NCBI RefSeq assembly: GCF_965363235.1 | Contig: NC_134843.1 | Coordinates: 67,929,865 to 67,993,864, forward strand | DNA: 64,000 bases | Reading direction: 5' to 3' | Origin: Mytilus galloprovincialis | Lineage: Eukaryota > Mollusca > Bivalvia > Mytilida > Mytilidae | Shown here: positions 46,630 to 59,425 of the stretch, piece by piece | Layout: each line of letters starts with the position of its first letter | Position numbering within the stretch: position 1 is the stretch's first letter | Notes under the pieces: model-generated | What the model was told of the DNA's origin: nothing | The model's database searches: none | What the model saw: the letters and a program-made list of their open reading frames with translations, nothing else | Program-made: the position numbers and the translations under genes

Positions 46630-49005
46630 AATCAACCAGTAATATTGTTATCTGAAATACCAATATGTCTACTGAACATCTATAGGAAGATATTGTTATG
46701 TCTCCTGATCATCTGTAAGATGTTATTGTTAACTGAAATACCAAATTGTCTACTGGACATCTGTGGGATGTTATTGTTATCTGAAATACCAAATTGTCTA
46801 CTGAATATCTGTAGGATGTTATTCTTATCTGAAATACCAAATTGTCTACTGAATATCTGTAGGATGTTATTCTTATCTGAAATACCAAATTGTCTACTGA
46901 ATATCTGTAGGATGTTATTCTTATCTGAAATACCAAATTGTCTCCTAAACATCTATATGATGTTGTTATCTGAAATATCAATATATCTCCTGAACATCTG
47001 TAGGATGTTATTGTTGTTTGAACTACCAATATGTCTCCTAAACATCTATAGGATGTTTTGTTATCTGAAATACCAATATGTCTCCTGAATATCTATAGGA
47101 TGTTATCGTTATCTGAAATACCAATATGTCTCCTGAACATCTGTAGAATGTTTTGTTATTTGAAATACCAATATGTCTTCTGAACATCTATAGGATGATA
47201 TTGTTATCTGAAATACCAATATGACTCCTTAACATCTGTATGTCTTTTTTGTTATCTAAAATACCAATATGTCTCTTAGATATCTGTAGGATACTATTAT
47301 TATCTAAAATACCTATATGCCTCCTGAACATCTATAGGATGTTATTGTTATCTGAAATACTAATATGTCTCCTGACCATTTGATGGACAAATGATGGATA
47401 TTATTGTTATCTGAAATACTTTTATGTCTCCTTTACATTAAAATGATGTTATCGTGATCTTAAATACCAATTTATCTACTGAATATCTGTAGGATATTAT
47501 TGTTATCTGAAATACCAATTTATCTACTGAATATCTGTAGGATGTTATTGTTATCTGAAATACCAATATGTCTCCTGAACATCTGTAGGATGTTATCGTT
47601 ATCTGAAATACCAATATGACCCCTGAACATCTGTAGGATATTATTGTTATCTGAAATACCAATTTATCTACTGAACATCTGTAGGATGTTATTGTTATCT
47701 GAAATACCAATATGTCTCCTTAACATCTGTAGGTCTTTTTTGTTACCTAAAATACCAAAAGGTGTCTTAAATATCTGTAGGATACTATTGTTTTCTGAAA
47801 TACCAATATGTCTACTGACCATTTGATGGATGTTATTATTATCTGAAATACGTTTATTTCTCCTTTACATTAAAATGATGTTATTGTTATCTGAAATATC
47901 AATATGTCTCCTGAACATCTGTAGGATGTTATCGTTATCTGAAATACCAATTTGTCTACTGAATATCTGTAGGATGTTATTGTTATCTGAAATACCAATA
48001 TGTCTCCTGAACATATGTAGGATGTTATCGTTATCTGAAATACCAATATATCTCCTGAACATCTGTGGGATGTTATCGTTATCTGAAATACCAAATTGTA
48101 TCCTGAACATCTGTAGGATGTTATTGTTATCTGAAATACCAATATGTCTCCTGAACATCTATAGGATGTTATCGTGATCTGAAATACCAATATGTCTCCT
48201 GAACATGTGTAGAATGATCTTGTTACCTGAAATACCAATATATCTCCTGAACACCTATAGGATGTTATTGTAAGCTGAAATACCAATATGACCCCTGAAC
48301 ATCTGTAGGATATTATTGTTATCTGAAATACCAATTTATCTACTGAACATCTGTAGGATTTTATTGTTATCTGAAATATCAATATGTCTCCTGAACATCT
48401 ATAGGATGATATTGTTATCTGAAATACCAATATGTCTCCTTAACATCTGTAGGTCTTTTTTGTTACCTAAAATACCAAAAGGTGTCTTAAATATCTGTAG
48501 GATACTATTGTTTTCTGAAATACCAATATGTCTACTGACCATTTGATGGATGTTATTATTATCTGAAATACGTTTATTTCTCCTTTACATTAAAATGATG
48601 TTATTGTTATCTGAAATACCAATTTGTCTACTGAATATCTGTAGGATGTTATCGTTATCTGAAATACCAATATGTCTCCTGAACATATGTAGGATGTTAT
48701 CGTTATCTGAAATACCAATATATCTCCTGAACATCTGTGGGATGTTATCGTTATCTGAAATACCAAATTGTCTCCTGAACATCTGTAAGATGTTATTGTT
48801 ATCTGAAATACCAATATGTCTCCTGAACATCTATAGGATGTTATCGTGATCTGAAATACCAATATGTCTCCTGAACATGTGTAGAATGATCTTGTTACCT
48901 GAAATACCAATATATCTCCTGAACACCTATAGGATGTTATTGTTATCTGAAATACCAATATGTCTCCTGAACATCTGTAGGATGTTATTGTTATCTGAAA
49001 TATAC
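46630..49005. repeat. 48-bp minisatellite with higher-order structure
   Basis: About 49 units of 48 bp (core GTTATCTGAAATACCAATAT then CTCCTGAACATCTGTAGGAT). Blocks 47701-47890 and 48421-48610 are identical or nearly so at an exact 720-bp offset (15 units). The next part fits an offset of 672 (14 units), and a diverged block at 47225-47460 fits an offset of about 480. This records repeated segmental duplication. Since 48 is divisible by 3 and units lack stops, several frames on both strands are open, which is not evidence of coding. Confidence 0.9.
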
Positions 49006-50149
49006 ATAGATGTTTATTAAGCAGATTTATGATACTTTTTCATCTTGACCTTTAAGGGGTTAAAATGTTGTGTAGTCATACATACCATCAGATATATATC
49101 TGTTTTAAAGTGCTTTTTTCATATGTGAAAATAACGTGTTAAAACTAGGAGTGTTTAGGTTTAAATTGTATAAAATGTTGGTCTTTCAAAAAATAATTAT
49201 TGCACGAAATAGTAAGCGATCAAACATTTCAGCTATATTCTTGAGACTCGAGGAGATCATTAAAAAATTAATGATTGTATGTAAATAATTTGAGATTTTT
49301 TAATTTCGATTCACATTTAATATGCCACAAATATCTCTCATTAAATTGTCATATTTACTTTTACTGTATTTCAGAATTGTTAATCAATGATGAATGTTAT
49401 GAAATTCAGATAATAGTTAATACCAATGTCCTACGTGTAGTCCAGGTATCCCGATTAGGAATATTATGTTTATTTCATTGAGGAACCATGTTTTTAAAAG
49501 TTCTCATAAATTCAAGTTTTTCAAAGCAAAGTTGAGTTATAGTACAACTTCTATAGGAAAGAGCTAAGACCAGTCATAGTGATAACTATAAGTGACTGTC
49601 ATTCATTTAAGTGTAATTTTTCAGTATATGAATACAATATAATGGTTTCTGTAATTTTATAATTAAAGAAAAATTTGGTAAACAATTAAACAACTTTAAT
49701 AAAAAAAATTGACATCACTCTAAACAGAGAAACTACGCCCCACTGACTGGTTACTAACATGTAAAAAGTCCATTAACGACCAGTGTTCTTGTCCGTTTTT
49801 TTTTTCTGTTATAGACCAATGCATGGTTCTTTTTATTAAAGAATAAAGAATGCCATGTTGCTCCTTGTTATCTAATAAGAGAAGCTAATTCTTAACCGAT
49901 ATAAAATAATTCATTGTTACTAATATTTTTCATGGATTCTTTGGTTTAGCCTTGTATATGATATGGATTGAGCGCTCATAAGACAATCGGTCAAAAATGA
50001 TTTGAGTATAGAACATAACAGTTAGAATGAAGATAATTTGTGGTATCAAATAATGTAAGAAACAGGAATTTTGTCAATTAAACAGATGTGTTATTTTTTC
50101 ATATAAACAGTTATGTACTTTCAGCTGACATAGTCTATAAAAAAAAGTG
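49006..50149. other. Non-coding stretch
   Basis: No domain, splice-consistent exon or clear repeat recognised. Confidence 0.3.
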
Positions 50150-50480
50150 ATAAAATTGAGAATGGAAATGGGGAATGTGCCGAAGAGACAACAACCCGAC
50201 CATAGAAAAAAACAACAGCAGAAGGTCACCAACAGGTCTTCAATGTTGCGAGAAATTCCCGCACCCGTAGGCGTCCTTCAACTGGCCCATAAACAAATAT
50301 ATACTAGTTCAGTGATAATGAACGCCATACTAATTTCTAAATTGTACACATGAAACTAAAATTAAAATAATACAAGACTAACAAAGGCCAGAGGCTCCTG
50401 ACTTGGGACAGGCGCAAAAATGCAGCGGGGATAAACATGTTTGTGAGATCTCAACCCCCCCCCCCTATACCTCTAGCCAA
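50150..50480 (-). repeat. Dispersed repeat family A, copy 4 (longer)
   Basis: Includes GGAAATGGGGAATGTGCCGA and GGCCAGAGGCTCCTGACTTG, matching copy 1 in reverse orientation. Confidence 0.58.
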
Positions 50481-50880
50481 TATATATTTATATATAATAT
50501 ATATTATAAATCTATGTTAGCGTGTCAACTTATTGCCTTTAATTACTATGTTAAAAAATATGAAACGTTCATGATAATAAACAAAAGAAATTCTATTTTT
50601 TTATTCTTTTCTTTATCTTTTCCAATGTAAAACTTCGTTTTAATCACCTACTTTATGTCTTGTATTGTACAAAACAAATGGATTTATTTTACAGGTCAAG
50701 AATTTAAATGTGTTTGGTCTCACTATAACGAACCTCTGAAATGAACACTAAATCCATTTATACTGGTAATTGATAACCTTTACAGTTTTAATCAAACATT
50801 TGATAAGTTATTGGAATACAATTATTATAATAAGGATTTTGGGAAAACTTTTGGAATAGGTTATAACTAAAACCCAAACA

Positions 50881-52092
50881 ATGGCGAAATGTTGCATGCT
50901 GTATTTAGTGTACCTGTTGATATATGATATTCACGATGTTCAAGCATATTCCTTCGAAATTCTGTCAAATTTAACAACTGAATTATTTCAAATCAAATCG
51001 TATGACAAAACGTTACGTCCAAGAAACGACCAGTCACAAAACATATCATTGGATGTCAAATTTAATTTCCTAAGTATCAATAAATTTGACGAGTTGGAGG
51101 GAAAATTGGTTTGTACGGCTTTTCTTGGTCTTGCTTGGACTGATGATTTCTTGACATGGGATTATTCAACTTATCCTATAGGACGATTTACACTTCCGCA
51201 GACCCTAGTTTGGAAACCAGATTTTGTACTGCGCAACGGATTCACCGAGTTCAAGGAATTAGGAGGTTCGTTTTATAACGTCATTCTTACTGTCGATGGA
51301 GATGTGGCCTGGAATCCTTATCAAGTATTTGAAACCAAATGTGCCTTAGATGTGACTTATTTTCCCTTTGATTCCCAAACATGTGATATCGTTTTTACAA
51401 TGTGGTCACACTTTACTTTTCAAGTTAGTATCAATCCAACTGTGGATAACATAATAATGGGTGAATACACGTCAAACGCATTGTGGACGATCGAGTCAAC
51501 ATCCCAAAACGTTGATAACACGGGGTCTCGTTCTGTAATTACATATTCTCTAAATATCAAACGTAAGCCAAGCTACTATGTTTCCACCATTATTTTACCT
51601 GTTGTATTTCTTGGAATTTTAAATATACTTGTATTTGTTTTGCCAGCCGATGCAGGAGAAAAAATGTCTTACTCCATTACCGTCGCGCTTGGTTTTATGG
51701 TATTTCTGACATTAGTTAGTACTCAGTTACCAGCAAACTCCGATAATATTTCCATGTTATCCGTTTATATACAGATACAGATTTGTTTGGGTATATTCGC
51801 TCTAGTGGTCTCATCGATACAGCTACGCATTCGTCATAGAGATCCGAACAGGGAGCCAAACAAAACGTACAAGTATCTGGTTTCATTTTCAAGGCGTTGC
51901 TGTAAAAGTGAAAACCAGGTGCAAAGCGTAGCGAACAAACAGACAAAGGAGAACATTGACCTTGACGAAAGAGTTCATGCATTTGATTGGAATGATGTTT
52001 CTTCTGCAATCGACTTTATTTCGTTCTGGTTTTTTACTGTGATTTTTTTACTCAGCACACTAATAATCATGATACTTATGGCAGTAGGTTAG
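50881..52092 (+). CDS. Intronless pentameric ligand-gated ion channel subunit (nicotinic-receptor type)
   Basis: 403 residues, a full-length but short Cys-loop receptor subunit. Residues 1-22 form a signal peptide. The ligand-binding domain has WKPD (111-114, loop A), the Cys-loop C154-C168 with 13 residues between, and a loop-B Trp at about 175. Membrane segments are M1 about 231-255, M2 about 261-283 beginning after GEK (Glu260 at -1', the cation-selective type), M3 about 290-312 and M4 about 379-401, with an intracellular loop of only about 65 residues. Loop C lacks the vicinal Cys pair of alpha nicotinic subunits, so classical acetylcholine binding on this face is doubtful. The gene has no introns, suggesting a retrocopy-derived expansion. 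A minisatellite lies about 50 bp downstream. Confidence 0.9.
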   Translation: MAKCCMLYLVYLLIYDIHDVQAYSFEILSNLTTELFQIKSYDKTLRPRNDQSQNISLDVKFNFLSINKFDELEGKLVCTAFLGLAWTDDFLTWDYSTYPIGRFTLPQTLVWKPDFVLRNGFTEFKELGGSFYNVILTVDGDVAWNPYQVFETKCALDVTYFPFDSQTCDIVFTMWSHFTFQVSINPTVDNIIMGEYTSNALWTIESTSQNVDNTGSRSVITYSLNIKRKPSYYVSTIILPVVFLGILNILVFVLPADAGEKMSYSITVALGFMVFLTLVSTQLPANSDNISMLSVYIQIQICLGIFALVVSSIQLRIRHRDPNREPNKTYKYLVSFSRRCCKSENQVQSVANKQTKENIDLDERVHAFDWNDVSSAIDFISFWFFTVIFLLSTLIIMILMAVG

Positions 52093-52139
52093 AACCTGAA
52101 AAGGAGTTGAAACAAATAAACTCTGTGTCTGTAAATCTT

Positions 52140-52870
52140 GTAGTACTTAAAACGAGTATCAAGTAATTTAAAATATCAGATTGTTTAGGGAATGATTGTA
52201 CTAGACTAAGTGTCAAGTAAATGTAAGAATGTTTAGCGGAGGATTGCACTAGTGTTAAGTAAATGTCAGATTGTATAGGGGAGGATTGATCTAGTGTCAA
52301 GTCAATGTTAAATTGTTTAGAGGAGAATTTCACTAGTATCTAGTAAATGTTGGATTGTATAGGGGATGATTGTTCTAGTGTCAAGTAAATGTCAGATTGT
52401 ATAGCGGATAGTACTAAGGTTAAGTAAATGATATATTGTTTAGGAGAGAATTACACTAGTGATAAGAGAATTTTACTAGTGCCAAGTAAGTGTCTAATTG
52501 TTTAGGGAGGATTGTACGAATGTCAAAACTGTATAGGGGGAAATTTCAAGTTATTGTCTATCAAATATAAAATTGTATAGGGTAGCATAGTGCTAGTGTC
52601 TAGTAAATGTTAGATTATAAAGGGGAGAATTGTACTGGAACCAAGTAAATGTCAGATTATAAAGGGGAGAATTGTACTAGAACCAAGTAAATGTCACATT
52701 ATAAAGGGGAGAATTGTACTAGAACCAAGTAAATGTCTGATTGTTTAGTTAGGGGAGGATTGAACGAGTGTCAAGATTGTGAGGAGGGAAAATTGAACTA
52801 TTGTCTAATAACTATCAAATTGTATAGAGGAGCTTTGTGCTATAGTCTCTAGTAAATGTCAGGTTGTTTT
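52140..52870 (+). repeat. Minisatellite 3' of the channel gene
   Basis: Imperfect units of about 40-50 bp with the core AGTGTCAAGTAAATGTCAGA then TTGTATAGGGGAGGATTGTA. Roughly 15 units. It may fall within the 3' UTR of the channel transcript. Confidence 0.72.
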
Positions 52871-53910
52871 GGGGAGGATCGGTATCCTTTAAATATTTAG
52901 TGGGAAGCATGTTCGGATCAGAATAATATTTAATGTCTTAAATACAATGACAGACTCAAGCAAAAACAGTTTTGAATGCGTTTTTATTTGTTTAAAAAGG
53001 TCAGATATGGACACAGATAAGTGTGGATAGTATGTTTGGATGTTTGACAGTGTTTTAAAAAGAGTTCTCATTTTTTCCCCTTGGGATTCTATGTTATGCA
53101 CACTGACCGCCAACCTGTACCAAACACAAAAAAATAGTAGTGTCTTTTATTTAATATTGAGTGTTAATGTTCAAGACTGTCATGGAGCAGACACTACTTT
53201 AAATCAGTGCCGACAGTTCATAGATTTGATTTAACAAGACATTGCTTTTAATATCAAATCTACATTTTGTACATATTGGCCAACGTAATATGAGTGCTTG
53301 ATGTACATGTATATGATATGAACATTCCTGTAAATAAATTGTGTGCTTGTGCAAAGTAACATTGGAGGATTTCCTTTCAATATTTTAACACTTAACCACC
53401 AATATTCAAAGATCAAACAGTAAATCAAGTAACAGTTGAATCCGAGGGGTAGTCGTATCAGCTACTTTCTGAGAAAAACAGTGGGCGATTTTAACATGTT
53501 TAAATAAAATGCTTATTTGATACACCAATTCTGTGTAGTGTGTATGTTTTAACATTTCTTTAAATTAAAATACATTTAATAATAAATAGTGGATAACGCG
53601 TGTCTAGCGTAACAAATACTAGTAAGTCATCTTTGGTGAGATCTTACAAGATCTTACAAGGATACAAATATGTAATTGTGTGTGCAATTTGAGTCGAAAA
53701 CTATTCTGCTAAATACATGAATTTAATGATTTTTAAATATTATATAGACAAATGCATGAAAATAACATTGTAAAAACAATTAAAAATTAAAAAAATCTTA
53801 TTGTCAGTCTAGAAGGGTACTGGATTACCTCTTCTAGAGCATCACAAAACCGTTAGTCAGTTGTTATGTGATACCGGTTTTAAAGAGATTAATTGACAAG
53901 AAACGATATA
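52871..53910. other. Non-coding stretch
   Basis: No domain, splice-consistent exon or clear repeat recognised. Confidence 0.3.
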
Positions 53911-54690
53911 AAGCAAGAGGCCCTATAGAGCCTGTGTCGCTCACCTTGTTCAATATGTATTTTTAACAAAGAACACTCTCCAACATGTATAGTTCATTAG
54001 CACTGAACTAGTATATATATTTATTTAGGGGCCAGCTGAAGGACGCCTCCGGGCGCGGGAATTTCTCACTGCATTGAAGAACTATTGGTGACCTTCTGCT
54101 GTTGTCTTTTCCATGATCGGGTCGTTGTCTCTTTGACACATTCCCCATTTCTATTCTCAATTTTAAGAATATAATTCATGACACAAATGTGACATTCAAA
54201 CTCAGAGACCGAAAACAGACTGACAAGGCCATGTCTAAAAAGGAAAAGACAAACAAAAAAATAATAGTACACATGACACAACATAGAAAATAATAAAAAA
54301 AACTAAGCAACACGAACCCAACAAAGAACTGGGGGTGAACTCCGGTGTAGTCTACTCACTCTTTTGGCAAAATTCATGCATTTAAGGGCAATAATGACAA
54401 TTTTGACGTATTGAGACAATTGGTAGAGGAAACTATCTTAAACATGTTTGCTCCTGGCATCAAATTTGCTCTATTTATAATGGATAAAACTTGAATTTTA
54501 CCCCTATGTTCTATTTTTAGCCGTGTCAACCATCTATTCAAACTAGAAACCCTAATGATGATAGGGCCAATTTAAGGTTAAATTTGACTCAGTAGTTTCA
54601 GGGAAGGTTTTTTTGTAAAAGTTATCGACGAATAACACCAAGTGATGAGAAAAGTTCACTTAGCTCTTCAGGCCAGTCCAGTTAAAAACG
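53911..54690. repeat. Composite of dispersed repeats
   Basis: 53915-53950 matches the end of the 22.1-23.4 kb repeat (AGCCTGTGTCGCTCACC). 54020-54165 is family A copy 5. 54180-54360 is family D. 54500-54690 again matches the start of the 22.1 kb repeat (complement). Families A and D appear inserted within one copy of the 22.1 kb repeat. Confidence 0.5.
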
Positions 54691-55544
54691 GGAGCAGTTA
54701 AAGCCAATTAAGTATTTGAACAACTAATTACCATGACTCTATGCTTTAATGGAAGATACAATATAGTTGGTTGTCCTTTAAATTAATTCATAATTTTTCT
54801 TAACTTTGAATTACAGCTTGATAAATTGGCAGGTGTACATAATTGTGTTTTTGTTATTTGTCTTACTAGTCCTGATTGTTGTTTCATTGAGATATACCAC
54901 ACGCGACATTTTTTTCGTGTCCAAATATTTATCTTACAATGCTAGGTACAGGTCCTGCGTTTGATGTTGGCGGCGAGATTGCGTTTTAAAAAAAAGGTGT
55001 TAGAGGGCCATACTTTTGCAAATAACATCTGCAATATTACCTATGAATTTCATTTTAGATCATTTTAGTCCTGTTTTAAGTGCTGCGAGTTCTTTCCTTC
55101 AACCTTGCACTCCGTGTCTGAATTAATTTTTAAGAAAGTCCTTTTTCGTGGTGTTAAACTAAAAACAAGACATTTTTCAATCATTGACAAGTTTATTCAT
55201 AATAATCAAACTGTATCCATATAATCATCGTTTGCTTTGTATGAAAATCAGTTGTTTTTTTTTTTTTAATATTACATAGATAACAAAAATGTATTGATTT
55301 TCAAATTAACAAATTGTTGGTATTTTTTTTTAAAGATATCTTGTTTGTACTCGTGATTAGTTTTCCAATATCAATTGCAGGACATGAAGCCGAATTTTGA
55401 TAAAGGAATCATGCACGTAATGTATCCTCTGCAATTGTAAATAATTGACTGCACAGCGTTGTTTACAAAACACATTTCAGTTCTTAATTTTTTATCAAAT
55501 CAAGACAACATGAAAGTAAAAAATTGAAACAAAAACAGATTTGT
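54691..55544. other. Non-coding stretch
   Basis: No domain, splice-consistent exon or clear repeat recognised. Confidence 0.3.
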
Positions 55545-56505
55545 TTTCACGTATTCAAATACAGTCTGATTAAAATCAAATCTCTCAGCGCTCCCGTTTC
55601 TGATATGTCGCTTGGAGGTCTGCATAAACCCGCTTTGAGGTCACATGCAGGTGACCTCGTAGGTGTGTATTTTCGACCAATGGAAATGCTTCTCAAGTTC
55701 GACATTTTGAAAGTTTATCGTGTGATAAAGGGATTTTACAGTAACACATTTAATTTACCACGAAATCGTCAGTCAAAAGAATTCATTCGGAATTTCTTTC
55801 AATGATTCTATCCCACACGAGGTTACGAACGGATTTATTTACTTCCGTTTTTTTGTGTAGCAGATTTTTTTATAATTTTAACATGACTGTTCTTGCTATG
55901 TTGTGTTGACTAATATGAGTAGCGATCAAATATGTATGTTCACCTTATTTAAATATATTGTCATTGATAGCACTTGTTTATGGAGGATGGCGACTTCTAC
56001 TATCTATAATATGTGCATACTTGAACTTCGACTTAAAATCATACATGTAAATGAATTTTACTGCTATGGATATGAAGAGTCCTGCCACCCCATGGCCAGA
56101 AGAGTTTATTACTTCTCTTATATATGTGTGATTTGTGGTTTCTCATTTATTCAGACTGACATTATACCATCCGGCAACAAGGTTGAGAACTGTTTGAGCA
56201 TGAACATGAACAAAATAATGGTATAAGCATTAAATGTTATAGACACATTGAAAAAGTGTTAAAACTAAAAGAAGAGCTAAGTTCATTAAAGAAAGTATCG
56301 AATTGACACAAGATGTGGTGTGCGAAAGGCTTACAATTTAACATGTTCAAAAACAAAGTCAGAAAGTAAAAAACAAAATTTCGAAAAAACGACCACTATC
56401 ACAACATCTAAATAAACAACAAAGAACAGATATTCCATTCGACACATCAGAGACGGGAGCGCTGAAAGGTTTGATTTTAATCAGACCGATTCAAATACCG
56501 ATGGA
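55545..56505. mobile_element. TIR element of about 0.96 kb
   Basis: The left end (TATTCAAATACAGTCTGATT then AAAATCAAATCTCTCAGCGC) and the complement of 56440-56505 form about 60-bp inverted ends with few differences. Two + open frames inside (to 55805, and 55903-56226) match no family I know. Non-autonomous or a remnant. Confidence 0.62.
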
Positions 56506-56860
56506 CATTTTATGTTTTGCCAATGGCGCTTCTACCACATCAACAATTAGGGTCTGGATGATTGGCGGTTTCTCAATTCTGTATTTAATTATTTTTTATG
56601 CCATTTTTCCCTTTTCTTTTTGACCATTTTTCTCAATTTCTTATATTTAAGCACTAAATTATTCTCTACAGAGACATGCAATACAATTGTATAAATATTA
56701 TATGTTACTGTTCTCTATTTTTTATTTTAAATTTTTTTTATTCTCTTTTCTTTTTATGTTTTGCCCTTTACTCTCTTCCTATTAACCCCCATTCATACCC
56801 TCAACAATAATATAAGCAGAAATGAACAATTCGCTTTTGGTATGTCTAGGCTTCGATAAC

Positions 56861-57094
56861 TCAATTAAAGAAGTCTAACTGAGTCAGTACTTCTTGACCT
56901 TTCCAAAAATAGACTAGAGATGATATAATTATCAGCGAAATAATAATAACAATGCTAAACGTTCCAAACAGTAACACTAGTATTATTACTACGAGTAACG
57001 ATGCAGGCTTCCAATATCTGTACACGTAGTCTAGTTTAATATCTTGAGGGTCGGGCTCGGGTTCTACGTCATCATTGTCCTCCCGTGGTAAAAC
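56861..57094 (-). CDS. IFI44-like GTPase, last exon: acidic linker and membrane anchor
   Basis: Acceptor CGACTCTTTCAG opens phase 0. The frame reads VLPREDNDDVEPEPDPQD (an acidic linker), then about 35 nearly continuous hydrophobic residues starting ASLLVVIILVLLF and passing through IVIIISLIIISSLVYF, then WKGQEV and a stop at 56861-56863. The hydrophobic stretch is long enough for a hairpin or two short membrane passes. It joins in frame to the 57574 donor. Vertebrate IFI44 has no such tail, so this form would be membrane-attached. Confidence 0.65.
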   Translation of the reverse strand, partial: VLPREDNDDVEPEPDPQDIKLDYVYRYWKPASLLVVIILVLLFGTFSIVIIISLIIISSLVYFWKGQEVLTQLDFFN

Positions 57095-57284
57095 CTGAAA
57101 GAGTCGAATTATTTTCGTGAATTGCTTTCGTTCTAAACTTAAAATTGTTTTATTGAATACGAAAACTATATGTAAAAGATATAAATGAAAATAAACAAGA
57201 TCGCTTTTTTTTTCTAAAAACATTTTGAACAAAAGGAAGAGACTAGCAGTAAATGGACCATAACAATAAGTTTTCTCGTTTAAA

Positions 57285-57445
57285 CTGTTTTACATTTGTC
57301 AGTTCGGGGCCTTTTACATGCTTGAGTTAGTTTGCGTTGCTGTATAGGTTTTGCTCATTGGTGACCTATATTTATTATATCATCTACAACATTTGTGTCT
57401 CTAATGGATAGTTGTCTCGTTGACAATCATACCATGTCTTCATAT
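57285..57445 (+). repeat. Dispersed repeat family C fragment in intron
   Basis: GTTTTACATTTGTCAGTTCG to TTGACAATCATACCATGTC, truncated relative of 21700-22112. Confidence 0.45.
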
Positions 57446-57573
57446 AAATTTGCACACATAAACAACTCAAGGGCATGACTAATCTAAATCAAAATTGAAT
57501 TACTTTTAATATTAATTGAACATTAAAAATTTTTGATGTTCAACTAAGGTAAAATAATTTTGGATTAATATAC

Positions 57574-57788
57574 CTGTGTCATCAGCTTAAGGACTGGAAC
57601 ATCCAACGTTGGTATTACAGTTTTAAGGTATGCATGAGTAGGGTCTACATCAGAACAATAGTTCTTAATCCGAACAAACCTTGTATCCGGTATACCCAGT
57701 AAATGTCGAAAGTTTGCCTCTTTTTCTGTAATGGTATCCCCTGTTGAGAATGCATCCGCATGTGTCATGACACCATACACGGTTATGT
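57574..57788 (-). CDS. IFI44-like GTPase, penultimate exon (G4 region)
   Basis: 215 nt between acceptor CAATATTTTTAG (phase 1) and donor ACAG|GTATAT (phase 0). 71 residues: ITVYGVMTHADAFS, whose THAD occupies the NKxD (G4) place after a hydrophobic strand, then ITEKEANFRHLLGIP and FVRIKNYCSDVDP. The LGI...KNY pattern is that of the guanine-specificity and G5 region of IFI44/IFI44-like proteins. It ends PVLKLMTQ. Splice phases match both neighbours. Confidence 0.7.
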
Positions 57789-58200
57789 CTAAAAATATTG
57801 AAACACATATTACAGTGTATATAAAGTGCGAATCCAGTCAGTTCATTTTCACTGTTGTGTGCGAGTATGTTCATTGTAGAATAAAGGATCATGGGAAAAC
57901 ATTATTTGTTTACGTTTTGAAATTACCAAAATAATTGATTTGAAACTAAATTTTAACATATTTTCATTATGATGTGTCTTTTTAATGTAAAATAAATGTA
58001 TTAAAGTTCAAATATGTGTTATAAAAGCAACATAATATAGAATATCAATTATTAATGGCGATCCATTTTCACTATAGATGCGATGAATTATCACTGTATG
58101 GCATTCATTTCTGATGTAGAATTTTCGAAGATGCGATGAATTTTTATTGTAGATTAATGTGATAATTAGACTCAACAAATGAAAAACTTATTAGATTGCT

Positions 58201-58395
58201 TTAATATTTATATCTATTTATAACTTGTTTGTGTCTATAAAAACTGGCTGGCCATTTATATCTTTTCCCACAGTATTGACATGTGTGAACTGTATTGCCA
58301 TGTTTCATTGCTTTGTGATTCGCTAGGTCTTTAGAAGTTGCAAATTCCTGATTACACAAATCACACTGATACTTTTTGTTGTTTTCTTGGTGCAT
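58201..58395 (-). pseudogene. C2H2 zinc-finger remnant in intron
   Basis: 64 codons. The first finger is complete (CDLC..12..H-x4-H with FATSKDLANH). The second (CQYCGKRYKWPASFYRH) has lost its last His. It is related to another remnant at 59530-59640 (KWVASFHRHKK). It lies in the large intron of the IFI44-like gene and may be part of a repeat family that captured a finger gene. Confidence 0.45.
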
Positions 58396-59344
58396 GTTGT
58401 TTCAAATTATGTTTGTAAAAAATATACTTTCTTAAATTTATAGGGCTTGTTGTTTAGGTGCTTGTTGACTTGGCCATCAAAGAGTTGTTTTTATACGACC
58501 GCAATTTTTTTTCGGTTCGTATATTGCTATGATGTCGTCATAAGATTCCGGACAACTTCAATTTAAGTGAATGGATCTATATAAATTTTAAAGAAGGTTC
58601 AATACCACAAAATGAAGGTTGGGATTATTTTGGGGATGATGGTTCCAACTTTTTACGAAAAAGGGGCATAAAAGAAGCATTCTTTTTAGTTTCAGGATAA
58701 TTTCTTGTGTATAAGAATTTCGATTGCTCTGAAATTGTAATACAGCGTTCAATACCACAAGTAGAAGGCTAGGATTTATTTTGGGGGTTATGGTACTAAC
58801 AGTTTAGGAATGAAGGAACAAAAAAGGGACAAAAAACAAAGTGTACGGATCTCTCTAAAATTGTACTACAAGGTTCATTACCACAAAGGAAAGACTGGTA
58901 TTGGGTTTGATGGGTATTGGTCCTAGATGGAAAACAAAATTCTAATTTTTTAAAGGGGTTCATATCTCTTTTATTTTTTTTTTAAATTGTAAATTTTTGA
59001 AAAGTTTCAAGAAGAAACCTTCAGTTGCACAGTATTGCACATACGATTTGTAAAATCTTCGACCACATTTACCTTGTGTCAGAAACCTATATAACGTCAT
59101 TTCACAATTCAAATTCAGATAGTATCCAGCTTTAACATTGTGTCCAAATTTGCCCCAACTGTTCAGGGTTCGACCTCTGCGGTCAGCGAAGCATTTTAAA
59201 TGTTTAACTACAAAACGAGCTGATGTGATTAAAAGTTCCTGTTGCTTTCTTCATATGGTGAGCCAGGCCAGCATAGGCGTATCAAGGAGTGCCTGCAAAA
59301 ATTTGGTTGATTATATATATAGGGAATCACTGAAGCGTATCTGG

Positions 59345-59425
59345 AGCCCCCCCCCCCACCCACACTTTTTAGGTCATCCATCGGGTCCGCCTTACAAAAA
59401 GTTCTGGATCCGCCACTACCCAGTT
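59345..59425. repeat. GGCGGATCCAG / C-run MITE-like repeat fragment
   Basis: C run at 59347-59356 and the end GTTCTGGATCCGCCACTACC. Same family as 4207-4385. Confidence 0.45.

Noticed and set aside
46645..49005. Long open frames of hydrophobic 16-residue repeats on both strands
   Set aside because: They follow from a 48-bp unit without stop codons. Frames are open on both strands at once, with no start context, splice logic or known domain.
46630..49005. CRISPR-like array
   Set aside because: Units are contiguous and diverged with no unique spacers, and the DNA is eukaryotic.
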